Shown here: positions 1 through 9,699 of the stretch, piece by piece
Layout: every line of letters begins with the position of its first letter
How positions within the stretch are numbered: the stretch's first letter is position 1
From: Crossaster papposus
Lineage: Eukaryota > Echinodermata > Asteroidea > Velatida > Solasteridae
Assembly (NCBI GenBank): GCA_037893245.1
Contig: JBAIAA010000747.1
Location: forward strand, 372,001-436,000
Length of the DNA: 64,000 nt
Direction of reading: 5' to 3'
Made by a program: the position numbers and the translations under genes
The notes under the pieces: model-generated
Told to the model about the DNA's origin: nothing
Seen by the model: the letters and a program-made list of their open reading frames with translations, nothing else
Database searches by the model: none

Positions 1-212
1 AAAGCTTGGTAGGATCAAACTAAAATATCCCTGATCCTACATCATGCAACAAGAAGTTTTAGAGGATTTTGTGGGATTAAGGAATGTAAGGCATAGCTAT
101 TACGTAACGTTAAGACTGACAGCACCTTCAGCAAAAACAACAAACTTAAAAAACGTTTACGAAAGGTTTTGCGGTGAAGATAATTTGTTGTAAACAGATG
201 AATGCCACCTAC

Positions 213-3200
213 TTGATGGACAGATAGCGGTTGTCCAGCCTTGTCCTTGAGGTTGAATTTAAGGACCACACTCTGGTGATGGTCAGCCTCCAAGCCTTTG
301 TCCACTTTCCTTGGATGGACAACCCTGGACAATGAAACACAAACAGAAATATCATGCAACCTTGTAACTCTTTGCTAGAAAGTAAGGGTAAAGGTAAAAG
401 TAGTTTGTTATCAACTCTTATCACAAGACCATCAATATAAAGTATTCATAAATACCTGGGACAGTTTAGGCATTCCTATTGGTCGAGAGCCCGTCACGTG
501 GCCGGTATTAAACGGACGATAAAGACATGGCTGGAAGTGTTTAAACATAGATGGAAACAACATTCCGTCCCCAGGGCTCACTTTATTTCCAACCCCGAAC
601 ACTACCTCGTCTCCAATAATAAGAGCGGGTAGTGTTGAGCGCGTACAGCTCGACACCTTGGGAACGAGGTTGCCAATGGCAGTAATAGTCTGGTTCACAG
701 TAAATACGCTTTATTGCACGTATTGTGTAGAGAGCGACAGAGGCGGAAACATGTCATTTGACACAGACAGAATGGCGAAACACCAAAATTTACTTGCGAC
801 AATTTTCTGGGATTTTCAGGGCTTTTTGGGCTGAATTTTACCAAAAAGGTATTTATGAATGGGAATAAATGTGTGTTCGGTCGGTATTTATCACTTTGTT
901 TAATACCTCTTGGAGTCTGGGTGCTGATAATTACCCTCGCCTTCGGCTCGGGTAATTATCAGCACCCAGACTCCAATCGGTATTAAACAGAGTGATTAAA
1001 ACCTCTCGAACACACATTTATTCCCTTAATAATGATGATGTTTTGCATCGTATCAACAATCTCAAAGCGGTTAACAATTATTACCCTGTTTATCAGGCCT
1101 TGGGCTACGGAACAACCAATATTAGCACACAATCGGCTGCGGCCCTCACAGGTACCGATTTATATTACTGGGTAGACAGAGGCAATCACAGTCAAGTGCC
1201 TTGCCTAAGGGCACAAACACCAACTCGTTTGTTCAACTTCTAATACCCCATATTGACCATCCACCTTTGAACCATGTTATATTTAAATATTCCTTCACAA
1301 GCATCTCGGCTACCTCTCCGACTCTCTCACTGGCTACCACTGATATTCCTTCACAAGCATCTCGGCTACCTCTCCGACTCTCTCACTGGCTACCACTGAT
1401 ATTCCTTCACAAGCATCTCGGCTACCTCTCCGACTCTCTCACTGACTACCACTGATATTCCTTCACAAGCATCTCGGCTACCTCTCCGAATATCTCACTG
1501 ACTAACACTTACTTGACAGTCTTTGCCGTAATGGACTGATCTTTGTCGATGATCGAGATCTCCATGTTATCCACAGTGACCTCTGTGGTGACCTTGACTA
1601 GAACAACGCCCTCGTTTAGGCCGATCAGGGCAGGGTTGGGGGCGGTGGGCTTGGCCTTGAGGGCCACCGAGTAGAATGCGGGGGCGGGCTTAGACTCCAT
1701 CAGATTCAGCTGGTACTCCGTCCTGGTAACGGTTAAAAAAAAAAAGTTTCCTTACTTGGCTATCGTGAGTTAGCACCACAGAGAAAACAGACTAGAGATA
1801 CAAGCTGTAAAATGCACAATCGTTGTAAAAACACTTGATTAGATATTTTTTATTTACGGGTTCTTGGTTCCCTCAAATGCCAGGTCTTTAGCGATCGCTT
1901 TGCCGCCGTCTTTTGGCGCTAAGGAGGATGCCTCGACAGCCAGCTTGCCGACACTGCCAGCCATCAGGTTGGAGACTTGCACCTACAAAGACAAAGGACG
2001 AAAGAACACAGATTAAAAATCAACCAGTCAAGCTTCAAGATTTACAAAGCTAGGTCTCCAGGAAGTACAGTACTTCAACTACATGTAATAAAAAGTACCT
2101 GCTATTTTTTTTTTTTTTTTTTAACAAAACTCCCGTTTGCAGAGTAAAAAAAATGAATAAAACTCACTTTACTCAAGTAGTTACTTGGTCCACACTTATC
2201 AAAAAGTCAATTTACTACAAGACTAAAAAAGAAATGCTTACCTTAACATTTGGGGCATTGGTAGAAATGGCCATAGAACCCACCCTTGTGAAGCCAACTG
2301 GCACATGAAACTGAAAATACAACGTTAAGAAAGATTAGAGCAAACAAACGACTTGGTGCAAGTCTTTTCTTATTTCTTTTATTTACAGAAGATGGGTCTG
2401 TATTATTTGGCTATGAGAAATGGCTTTCAATTTGTACACGTGTAATACAAAGCCGTAGTCTTGTAAATTACTTGCTCATTGGGGGAAAAGTAACACTAAT
2501 CTATGAGAAGTGGCTTCTGTCGCTTCTATAGACGTGTGTGCGATTGTAAGCCGTAGCCTTACCTTATTGCTAGCCAGAGCCTTGACTCCAATGACAACAC
2601 TGTAGGCATTGGCAGCCATCTGCGTGGACTTACGGCTAAGAACAAAGTTACCCAACATAACAGCTTGATCCTGTCAATGAAAGAGAAGATCTAATGCTGT
2701 CAAATCAAATCAAAATCAAAATCAATATCAATATCAATATCAATATCAATATCAAAATCAAAATCAAAATCAAAATCAAAATCAAAATCAAAATCAAAAA
2801 CAAAAACCAAATCAAAAACAAAAACTAAATCAAAACTAAACTTAAAATGAACATGAAATGGTAGATTGTGTACGAAAAACATGTTTTTCCCTATGGTTTG
2901 AAAAATATCATTTTTACCTCAGTAATAAGTGGTTTCTTGTTGATTTTTGCAGCCAGCTTATAAGCTCCGTCTAAAAAGAGACCGCTCTGAAATAAGGTAT
3001 CGAACTGCGGAGGAAATGGAAACATTATCTTTTTAATTCTTTACAAATTCTAGTAGAGCGAGTTATTGATTTTGACAGACACGGTTTAGGGTTTAAGAGA
3101 AGCAAACCTTCTGAACTTATTACCTGCAGATATTTTTCATCTATTTCATCTGCCTGGGCCACGATGTCTTCAATCAGATCAAAGTATTTATCAACGTTTT

Positions 3201-6107
3201 GTTCGGCGGGGAGCAGAAATGCGATGTGCAAGGCATAACTCGAGCTGGAGGAAAATAGAAAACAACTATTAGTGATTAAAAACAAACTTGTAACATTTTC
3301 AAATTGACTCCACATCTGAATAAGAAATCAGTACACGTCTTCATGTAAAAGAGACAAATATTTGAAATGACGTACCTGGTAACACTGTCGTCTCTCTTGA
3401 GCGCAGAATCCAAAGATTTCAAGACATCTGCAGGGCTGACTGTCAAAAACAAAACAAAAAAAACACACAACAATAGTAAACAAGCACTTAGAAAAAACAT
3501 TTTATCTTCTTTTTTTTTAATATGCAATACAACAATTGTTTACTCTTGCAACTGTTGTTTTTTTATGCAAAGTAACTTGCAAATTTCACAATTTTTTTAA
3601 TTTCTGTTCACAATTACGATGTTTGATGTTAATTCTAATTAATCTGCAAGAACCCTGTTTTCAGCAAAAACATAATACACAACTAATAAATGTAATCTGA
3701 CAATGAAGTTATTTGTAAGTGGGTTGAATCTTAAGAAAAAACCACACTGACACTTTGTAAACAATTCTGGACTTACGTTTGAAGCCAAGGGTGGTTAGGG
3801 ACGACACAGCATAGAAAAGCGTTGCCATGTCAACGCTGTCATTGATTGCAGATGATAGTGATTGCTCATTAACAGTTATCTGTGTTTAAAACGATCAGAC
3901 AAAAGTAGTTCTCAAAATGGTCAAGTTTCGCACTGCAAACTATCCAACTATTTCATGCATATTCACGATGAGACCTTTCAGTTCTTCCAAAATATCAAGT
4001 TTCAATCCAAACTTTACAGAAAAGTATCAATTTAATAAACCTAATAAAAAAAAATCAAAGACTACGTCAAATATTTCCTACATATTCCTATTAACCACTA
4101 CCTCTTTTAGTCTTTTTTTTTTTAAAGGAAACACATTTCGTCTTAAAGTGTCATAGAGCAGAGGTTCACCTCCACTCTGCCATAAGATGCAAGGACATTT
4201 AAGGTCATCTTAGATAAAGTGTCATAGAGCAGAGGTTCACCTCCACTCTGCCATAAGATACAAGGGCATTTAAAGATGCAGATTTCATTGTGATGTTTTT
4301 TTTTTTACCTTGCAGTTCTCCAGTGCCTTTGCCGCAGTTGTAGCATGGTAGACCGACTCCACATTATTAGGGTCCAACTTGGCCTTCAAGAATGTGCATG
4401 CTTCCTGTAAAGTACAACAAGATTAGGATTGTAGCAGCAGCAAATAATTTAATCGCAAACTATCCTCGAAAATGATCTTCAAACAAGCGGAAGATTTTAA
4501 AAGATTGAGGCTGTATGGTAAAAATGAACCAGCAAATTGTACCGGATGCACTGTGTCAAGGTCTAGGTTGTATCTTGTGTTTATTTATGCTCAGCTATTC
4601 AGAGATTTAGGCCTAGATAATTGAACATTGAAATCATCTGCACTGTTTCTGGATATCATCGGCGCTGCCTCAACATATTAACAGCACTGATGAAGAATTT
4701 CACAGGATTAAGGCAGTCACCACCAATGAACCAATTGACCTCCAATGAATAAATTCAATTAAAAAAAATGAAGGATTTAGGATGATTGAGGCTGTATCTA
4801 ATTTTGACATAGTGACAACATTTTGACAAATGTCCATGATTACGGGTGCATCCTAGCAAAAAACCAAGGGAGTTAGGGTTAAACAAATGAATTAGGAATT
4901 GGTTCTTTACAATCCACAAACCTGTACATTGGGGATCGCCGCATTAAACAGCTTTAGACCCAAGATGGAGTAGTGGGCACTAGCTAGGTCAGTGAAGGGG
5001 CGAGATGCAGCAAAGACTGCCTTAATCTTAGCCTGATCATCCAATGACAGGATGGTGATTGGACTGAGTGCCTGACCCACGACGGTAACAAGCAGGAACA
5101 CTAACAGGGTGGCACCTAGAGTAGAGACAAACACAAAGATAGGGAAGGGGTACAGTGGGTACAAATGACACATATATTGAAAGTCATGTTTATGATTTGT
5201 TTCATGATTGAAAACAATAAAATAGGCATTATTTACAATTTAAAGAAATTATCGTGCATGACATACCAACCATGCATATTGTAATGTAATGTCAAAATTT
5301 CTTTATTTATAATTATAAATTAGAAATAAATATTTAAGAGACAACTTTTCAAAATAATTTAGAAAATTTGTACAGCTCAATTTGCAAATGATAATAAAGT
5401 TAATGCATGTGATGTCACACGCGCTACGCGTACGCGCTAATCGCACGTACAACCGGGCGGAGCGGTGAGGTCAAACACACTTTCTTTGACCTCACCGCTC
5501 CGCATGGTTGTACGTGCGATTAGCGCGTTCGCGTAGCGCGCGTGACGTCAATGCAACCCCTTTATTAGGCCTACCACATGTAGCCCAGAGTGTTAAACAT
5601 GTTGAAATTGCAATGTCAAAATAAATTACACACAATGCATCGCTAAGCCTAAGAGTAAGATAAGATTTGAACTTTATTGTTTTATACACAGGTCAGTTTC
5701 ATTTTGGGGGGGTTAATTGTGTAAACAAAAATGTAAAAAATATTTAACAATATAATGTAGAAAACATCGCTTATTTTTAACACATTTTCCATAAATAATT
5801 CGAAAGTGAACCACAAAATATTATATGTAAATAAAATAGTCACTACATTTGATAAACGAGTCCGTTACCAGACCTCCATTCAACTACATTACACGTGGCA
5901 CACGTCCAATGCACAATTAATATACAACAAACGGACGAAAATGTGTGAACTTGCTCGTCAAAATGAGCTCCTTTATGAGCTTCAATTAGTCCCCCAAATA
6001 ACTACAAGCCATCTTATCAATAAAATATGTCAAGATGTTTTAACAATTCTGGTTATCGAGGTCTAATTTTGTTGTAAACCTTCGTTTTTTTGGTTACCTC
6101 TTTCCAT
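213..6107 (-). CDS. RPN2: RPN2, ribophorin II (oligosaccharyltransferase subunit), 3' end missing
   Basis: Non-catalytic subunit of the ER oligosaccharyltransferase, which transfers the lipid-linked glycan to Asn of nascent proteins. Coding exons read 5' to 3' on the minus strand: 6107-6098, 5115-4922, 4404-4309, 3879-3777, 3439-3376, 3244-3124, 3004-2918, 2670-2563, 2310-2242, 1982-1858, 1722-1513, 324-213. They join in frame to 433 codons. The start is the ATG at 6107: it begins MERGATLLVFLLV, a good signal peptide, and its 10-nt exon ends in a GTAAC donor. Family landmarks are RPFTDLASAHYSILGL near residue 38 and IDKDQSI near residue 390. The lumenal region is present. About 200 C-terminal residues with the membrane anchors, judged from the 631-aa human protein, lie beyond the left edge. 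Introns hold a SINE, a 56-bp tandem repeat and A/T-rich repeats. Identification is by remembered family similarity and is strong. Confidence 0.95.
857..1030. repeat. Foldback (inverted repeat) inside an RPN2 intron
   Basis: The core arms 912-936 and 950-974 are perfect complements (GGAGTCTGGGTGCTG...), separated by a short GC-rich loop. Looser complementarity continues outward: AATAAATGTGTGTTCG near 862 matches CGAACACACATTTATT near 1010. This looks like a small foldback element. The plus-strand ORFs through it are not genes. Confidence 0.7.
1025..1232 (-). mobile_element. tRNA-derived SINE body (family copy 1)
   Basis: Read on the minus strand, this carries the family blocks in order: CCTTAGGCAAGGCACTT, then CTACCCAGTAATATAAATCG, GGTACCTGTGAGGG, and a weak 3' tail near 1040. 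The same blocks occur at 15195, 20336, 41320 and 55050. The tRNA-like head is not clear in this copy. Confidence 0.6.
1283..1505. repeat. 56-bp tandem repeat, about 4 copies, abutting an RPN2 splice donor
   Basis: The unit starts TATTCCTTCACAAGCATCTC and ends CTACCACTGA. The last copy ends only a few bases from the 5' splice site of the RPN2 exon ending at 1513. The ORF across it is a repeat artefact. Confidence 0.85.
2400..2562. repeat. Dispersed ~60-bp repeat, two copies, touching an RPN2 donor
   Basis: Two related stretches (about 2410-2460 and 2500-2562) carry CTATGAGAAGTGGCTTC followed by ACGTGTGTGCGATTGTAAGCC-like sequence. Related stretches lie at 47.78-48.09 kb and 49.95-50.04 kb. 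The second copy ends right at the donor of the RPN2 exon ending at 2563. Confidence 0.55.
2701..2835. repeat. Simple repeat (AATCAA / TATCAA)n
   Basis: Hexameric A/T-rich microsatellite in an RPN2 intron. The reverse-frame Asp/Phe-rich ORF here is an artefact of the repeat. Confidence 0.9.
4148..4262. repeat. Short tandem duplication in an RPN2 intron
   Basis: Two nearly identical copies of AGTGTCATAGAGCAGAGGTT and following bases, about 70 bp apart, next to the exon at 4309-4404. Confidence 0.8.
5410..5550. mobile_element. Near-perfect palindromic foldback element in RPN2 intron 1
   Basis: The two ~65-bp arms (starting TGATGTCACACGCGC and ending GCGCGTGACGTCA) are almost perfect reverse complements. 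They contain TGCGATTAGCGCG and GAGGTCAAA blocks, around a ~9-bp spacer. The size and structure suit a foldback MITE. No coding capacity. Confidence 0.8.
6098..6107 (-). other. RPN2: Ten-nucleotide first coding exon of RPN2
   Basis: ATGGAAAGAG followed by a GTAACC donor. It joins in phase to the acceptor at 5116 (TCTAG) and restores the signal peptide. Promoter elements upstream were not resolved. Confidence 0.8.
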
Positions 6108-7130
6108 AGTTGATGCTCAACAGTCCGGGAACCAATAAGAAAAGGACGGGTGTTGTACAGCATGCTGACAAGTGAGGGCGCTATTGAACATTTTTGATGA
6201 AGGGAATACAAAATAAAGGCCGTTTTCCAAACCCAAACTTAGGATCGATGTGGCTCAATTACCGTTGCCAATTTGCGAAAATACATGAACGAAGCCAAAG
6301 ACGGTGACGAAGCCGGGGTCTCACGCGCAGTAGTAAAGAGATTTGAAAACCATCTTTTTAAGGGAACAAAATATACCACTTTTTTTTATGTTTCTTAATA
6401 CATGTAGTTTTATTTTTGAAAAATGTGCATCACTTGGCATACATTTCCCAGAAATATTATGAAAAAGCTATTTTAAAAAAAGCGAGATGCTAAGCCTTCT
6501 AGCTAATGTTGCTATAGGTTCATTAGCTATTTCGCTAATTTTGGCAGCTACAGTGTGTATTTTATTCTACACCTCGGCTCATTGTCAATAACATTCCTAT
6601 AGTTCATTGTCAATAACATTGTAAATGTCTCCTTACATTGTCTAAGTCGCTAGCGTTAAAACTCTAGGGGGGGGGGGGGGGGGGGGGAGCTAGCCGGGGT
6701 ATAAACATGATCCCCTAAATCCCCTGTCGAGCCCCACTGTGGATTTCGGGATCAGATAGAAGCTTAATCCGATGAGGTAAATTACTCCTGTCGTGTCTCT
6801 TTGACACCGGTGAGATATGTCAACAGTTGCTCCGTTAGAATAGTTGACCTCCGCTCCATCCTAATAGATTGGATGTATTGGATGTCGGTACGCTAAGTAC
6901 GCCCGATGACGATGTGTGTAGATTATGCCAATTGGTATGGCTGCTGCACCAGAAGCATAGGCCCCGTACTCCAATATAATGTCGATACGGTCATATCGCG
7001 CTGTTCCTTGCCAATTATTTGATGATCTGACATTCTCATAATGATTGCACGCAGTGCAGATTATGCCGACTGCAAACTGTGTATTATGTGTGCGCGCGCG
7101 CGCGCGGGTGGGCAATATATCGCGCGATGA
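6108..7130. other. Intergenic stretch upstream of RPN2
   Basis: Contains the MITE above, a small duplicated segment (TTGTCAATAACATTCCTATAG, 6580-6620), and a 23-nt poly-G tract near 6667-6689. No supported gene. RPN2 promoter sequence should lie at its left end, but I could not name elements. Confidence 0.5.
6218..6320. mobile_element. Short foldback MITE, GGCCGTTTTCCAAACCC family, copy 1
   Basis: The left end GGCCGTTTTCCAAACCC and the inner block CGTTGCCAATTTGC match copies at 7.15, 23.6, 41.2 and 50.66 kb. The right end (AAGCCGGGG) is eroded. It lies just upstream of RPN2. Confidence 0.6.
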
Positions 7131-7149
7131 ACCTGGGGCAGCTTGGGCT

Positions 7150-7228
7150 ACGTTTGTTGCTCCAATTAAACTGCACGAACAAAGCCGAAGATGGGCCGGA
7201 GACGCGGAGCTGAGGTTTGGAAAACGGA
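7150..7228. mobile_element. Short foldback MITE, GGCCGTTTTCCAAACCC family, copy 2
   Basis: The right end GAGGTTTGGAAAACGG and the inner block AAACTGCACGAACAAAGCC match the family. The left end is degenerate. Confidence 0.5.
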
Positions 7229-7285
7229 CTCGAGAACCATCAGCTCCAATTAGAATATACGCATACATTTCAAAGTAAACAGAGA

Positions 7286-7345
7286 AATTGGCAAGGCGGG
7301 ACTTGAACCTGCGACCTTCGGAATAATACTCTTGTGTTTTTATAG
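7286..7345 (-). mobile_element. tRNA-like T-arm remnant (SINE fragment)
   Basis: On the minus strand, TCGCAGGTTCAAGTCCCGCC is a good B-box/T-arm followed by TTGCC. No matching A box or 5' acceptor stem precedes it, so this is a SINE or pseudo-tRNA fragment, not a tRNA gene. Confidence 0.45.
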
Positions 7346-7707
7346 TGTAGAACATTTACGCATGGCAGATAATCGCTGAAATTCGGAGAAATGTTGACGT
7401 TTGTTTTCGTTTCTTTCAAGACGATAGAACAGACGTGACATTTTAAAGGTATCGTAAGGCGTAAAGACTCAAGTAACATAATGTTATTAGTAACGTCAAT
7501 AGGCAGCAATATCACAGCGATGATACACGTCAGCATGTACATATTCCAACTATGCCATTCGCTTGCTGCGCGCTGCTCCAGCAAAACCGATGGGTTCACG
7601 ACCGCGTCACTGGTATGCCACGCTCAATGACGTCACGTGTATGCGTTACCGTGCATTTTCTAAAGCTGGTCACTGACGACCAGTGTATATGCTGCAGTTT
7701 TTTCTTA

Positions 7708-7794
7708 CTTGCAATGTATGCTGATGATCTAAAGAAGCGAAAGTTTGAGTCGAATCCAAATTGGAAATTTCTCGGGTTTTCATTCGATACAAAG
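7708..7794 (+). other. Possible unassigned exon (MYADDLKKRKFESNPNW...)
   Basis: An open frame ends FLGFSFDTK exactly at a strong donor (ACAAAG then GTAAGAG, at about 7794). The peptide looks non-repetitive and protein-like, but I cannot name a family and found no second exon. It may be the first exon of a gene not otherwise visible, or chance. Confidence 0.2.
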
Positions 7795-8313
7795 GTAAGA
7801 GTTGTGTTTGTGTGCATTTGAACCACCCAAAATGTTAATATATTTTGTTGGAGTACGAGGAATTGGGTAGGAGTGGTATCAATAACATTATTGCTTGGTA
7901 TGTGGTTCTTTCATTATGATGATGTGATATGAATTGAATCAATTATTATTTTACTGGAGTAACCGCTGGGCAAAATGCATTCCAATAAATATTTAGATTA
8001 TGTCGGACTCAGAGGTTTCAGTAATCGTTGCGTTTAGGATAACAGGTTTTATCGTTCTCATTGAATATCACGATATAGAAGTCCGTCTCAGCTCTACTGT
8101 AGTTTTGTACAGAGGTCCGTATACGAACACTTTCCATCTATATGAATATATTAAACTGTTGAATTGGCCTAAATAAAACATACATTTGGTAGATGTGGTA
8201 GCAAGTATTTAAGTTTGGCATACATATACTTGTTGAACCTCACTGCATAATTTGTTCTGACGTACATGTAGGCCCCGAGCAAAGACTAGCCACGCAGCAG
8301 GATAAACTGAAGG

Positions 8314-8955
8314 ATGGCTCACGCGGTCGCGCACCAAGGGCTCTCGAGCGGTTCCTATGGTAACAGAAGATCCAAGCAACACAACCGGAATTTCGAGGCT
8401 GTATTCGGCGTTAACAATCCGCGCCGGTCTGGATCCCGCCCTCCGCCTCGAAGTCAGTTCAGTCATGGAATTCCCATGGGCGCTTGTGCTGGCCAGTTGT
8501 CATCAATGCCATCTGGTACGCACAGCGACCAGTCTCGGGACGTCAGCTCGGTAAAATGCACCCAGATACTTGGCCTACGCGTTGTTTCCGTCATGGCCGC
8601 CATTACTGGCGTTGCTCTGATCTTTTTTGGCCTGTTTTTGTTTCCTGGGTATAGGATTTTGGCTCTGTGTATTCCTGGCAGTTTTCTGGTAATCGCAGCA
8701 TTGTTGATATGGTGCGCTCTGTACGTACGCAATGGTACATGCTGTACCAAAAGCAGCGGTAGCGCGACCTTGGGAGGACCCCCTGCAGAGGGCCAGGGCG
8801 CCACCCAGCGACCGGATAGGGGGTCAACGGAGGAAGGTCACGTGAACCTACGCGTGGATATACCGCCCTCACCCGACGTCATGACATCGTATGGTCCTGA
8901 TACGAGAACCGATCAATATCCGCCCAGTCCACCTCCTAATTATCACCAAATGTGA
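8314..8955 (+). CDS. Intronless two-transmembrane protein with C-terminal PPxY, unassigned
   Basis: A 213-aa ORF. An in-frame TGA lies 6 nt before the ATG, so the start is well placed. Residues 1-81 are polar and Ser/Gly/Arg-rich. Residues 90-110 and 115-138 are two hydrophobic segments split by Pro-Gly-Tyr-Arg, forming a membrane hairpin with both tails probably on the same side. A Cys pair follows (143-144). The C-tail is Pro/Ser-rich and ends PPSPPPNYHQM, a PPxY motif of the kind bound by WW domains of NEDD4-type ligases. The organisation resembles small hairpin proteins of the TMEM100 kind, but I cannot assign a family. GC content is higher than in the surrounding DNA, which supports a real gene. 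Confidence 0.6.
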   Translation: MAHAVAHQGLSSGSYGNRRSKQHNRNFEAVFGVNNPRRSGSRPPPRSQFSHGIPMGACAGQLSSMPSGTHSDQSRDVSSVKCTQILGLRVVSVMAAITGVALIFFGLFLFPGYRILALCIPGSFLVIAALLIWCALYVRNGTCCTKSSGSATLGGPPAEGQGATQRPDRGSTEEGHVNLRVDIPPSPDVMTSYGPDTRTDQYPPSPPPNYHQM

Positions 8956-9442
8956 GTGACAATAATTGTAGGGATATTAATGTTTTTGGCCGAGTTCGGG
9001 AACTCTGTTCTCGCGCTCGAACGGCGGGAACGCGACCCGTGAACATTGCACTCGGAACAAGAACACACACCACCTATCCGTCAGGGTTTTGCAAGAACAA
9101 GTTACGCGTGTCAAGAATAGACCGCCCGAACCCGGCCAATATTACACTTGATGTATTTTCATGCCGAGTCACATATTTATCATTTGAACACCTTTCTCCT
9201 TAAAAATAAATCTTCAGAGGCAGATGCACATCTTTTCCTACGAGTGGGCGGAGCATGGATCAATCGCCCTCTACACCCCCACCACCGTACTACGAGATTA
9301 CTTAATGCTAGCAACAACTAGCAACAAGCAGTTGTTTATTATTCGACAAGCTGCACCCCATCAACAGAGGGCGCACCTCAGCTGTTACGGACAATAAGGC
9401 ATTCAGAGTCGAGTAGACAGTGAGTGGCGTCTATGGTGGCAG
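8956..9442. other. Region 3' of the two-TM gene
   Basis: Probable 3' UTR of the preceding gene (AAAATAAATCTTC near 9201 could serve as a polyadenylation signal). No further gene or repeat was recognised. Confidence 0.35.
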
Positions 9443-9680
9443 AACCAGTTCGCGCCGGGATTATTTTAACATCGCCGAGCCGACGGGCGGGATTATTTTT
9501 AACGAAACTCGATCCGAAGCGTGTTCAGGCCGATAGTGCTGGGTAGCACACCCACGCATTTCCGGCCTTGCGCGCTGCTGACATACATTTCCAAACTTGA
9601 ACTTGGCGTGTTTATTCGTCATCCGTTTTGAATTTGGGGAAATTTTTGCGTTTATATACGTCATCCGGCGCGAACTGGTT
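9443..9680 (+). mobile_element. TTAA-type MITE, AACCAGTTCGCGCC family, copy 1
   Basis: It has terminal inverted repeats AACCAGTTCGCGCCGGGA and CCGGCGCGAACTGGTT. The interior includes CGATCCGAAGCGTGTTCAGG and TTTCCGGCCTTGCGCGCTG. Flanking TTAA has decayed here. The interior matches four other copies in the window. Non-coding. Confidence 0.85.
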
Positions 9681-9699
9681 AGGTTCGCTTTTGCGTTCA

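Noticed and set aside
432..698. 88-codon minus-strand ORF within an RPN2 intron
   Set aside because: The peptide looks protein-like, but RPN2 reads through this point without extra residues, there is no second copy or splice context, and no family was recognised. Left unannotated.
4872..4884. Telomere-like TTAGGG
   Set aside because: A single GTTAGGGTTA occurrence with no array.
7045..7355. 77- and 164-codon ORFs on opposite strands
   Set aside because: They cover a CG simple repeat, a MITE and a tRNA-like remnant; no protein features.
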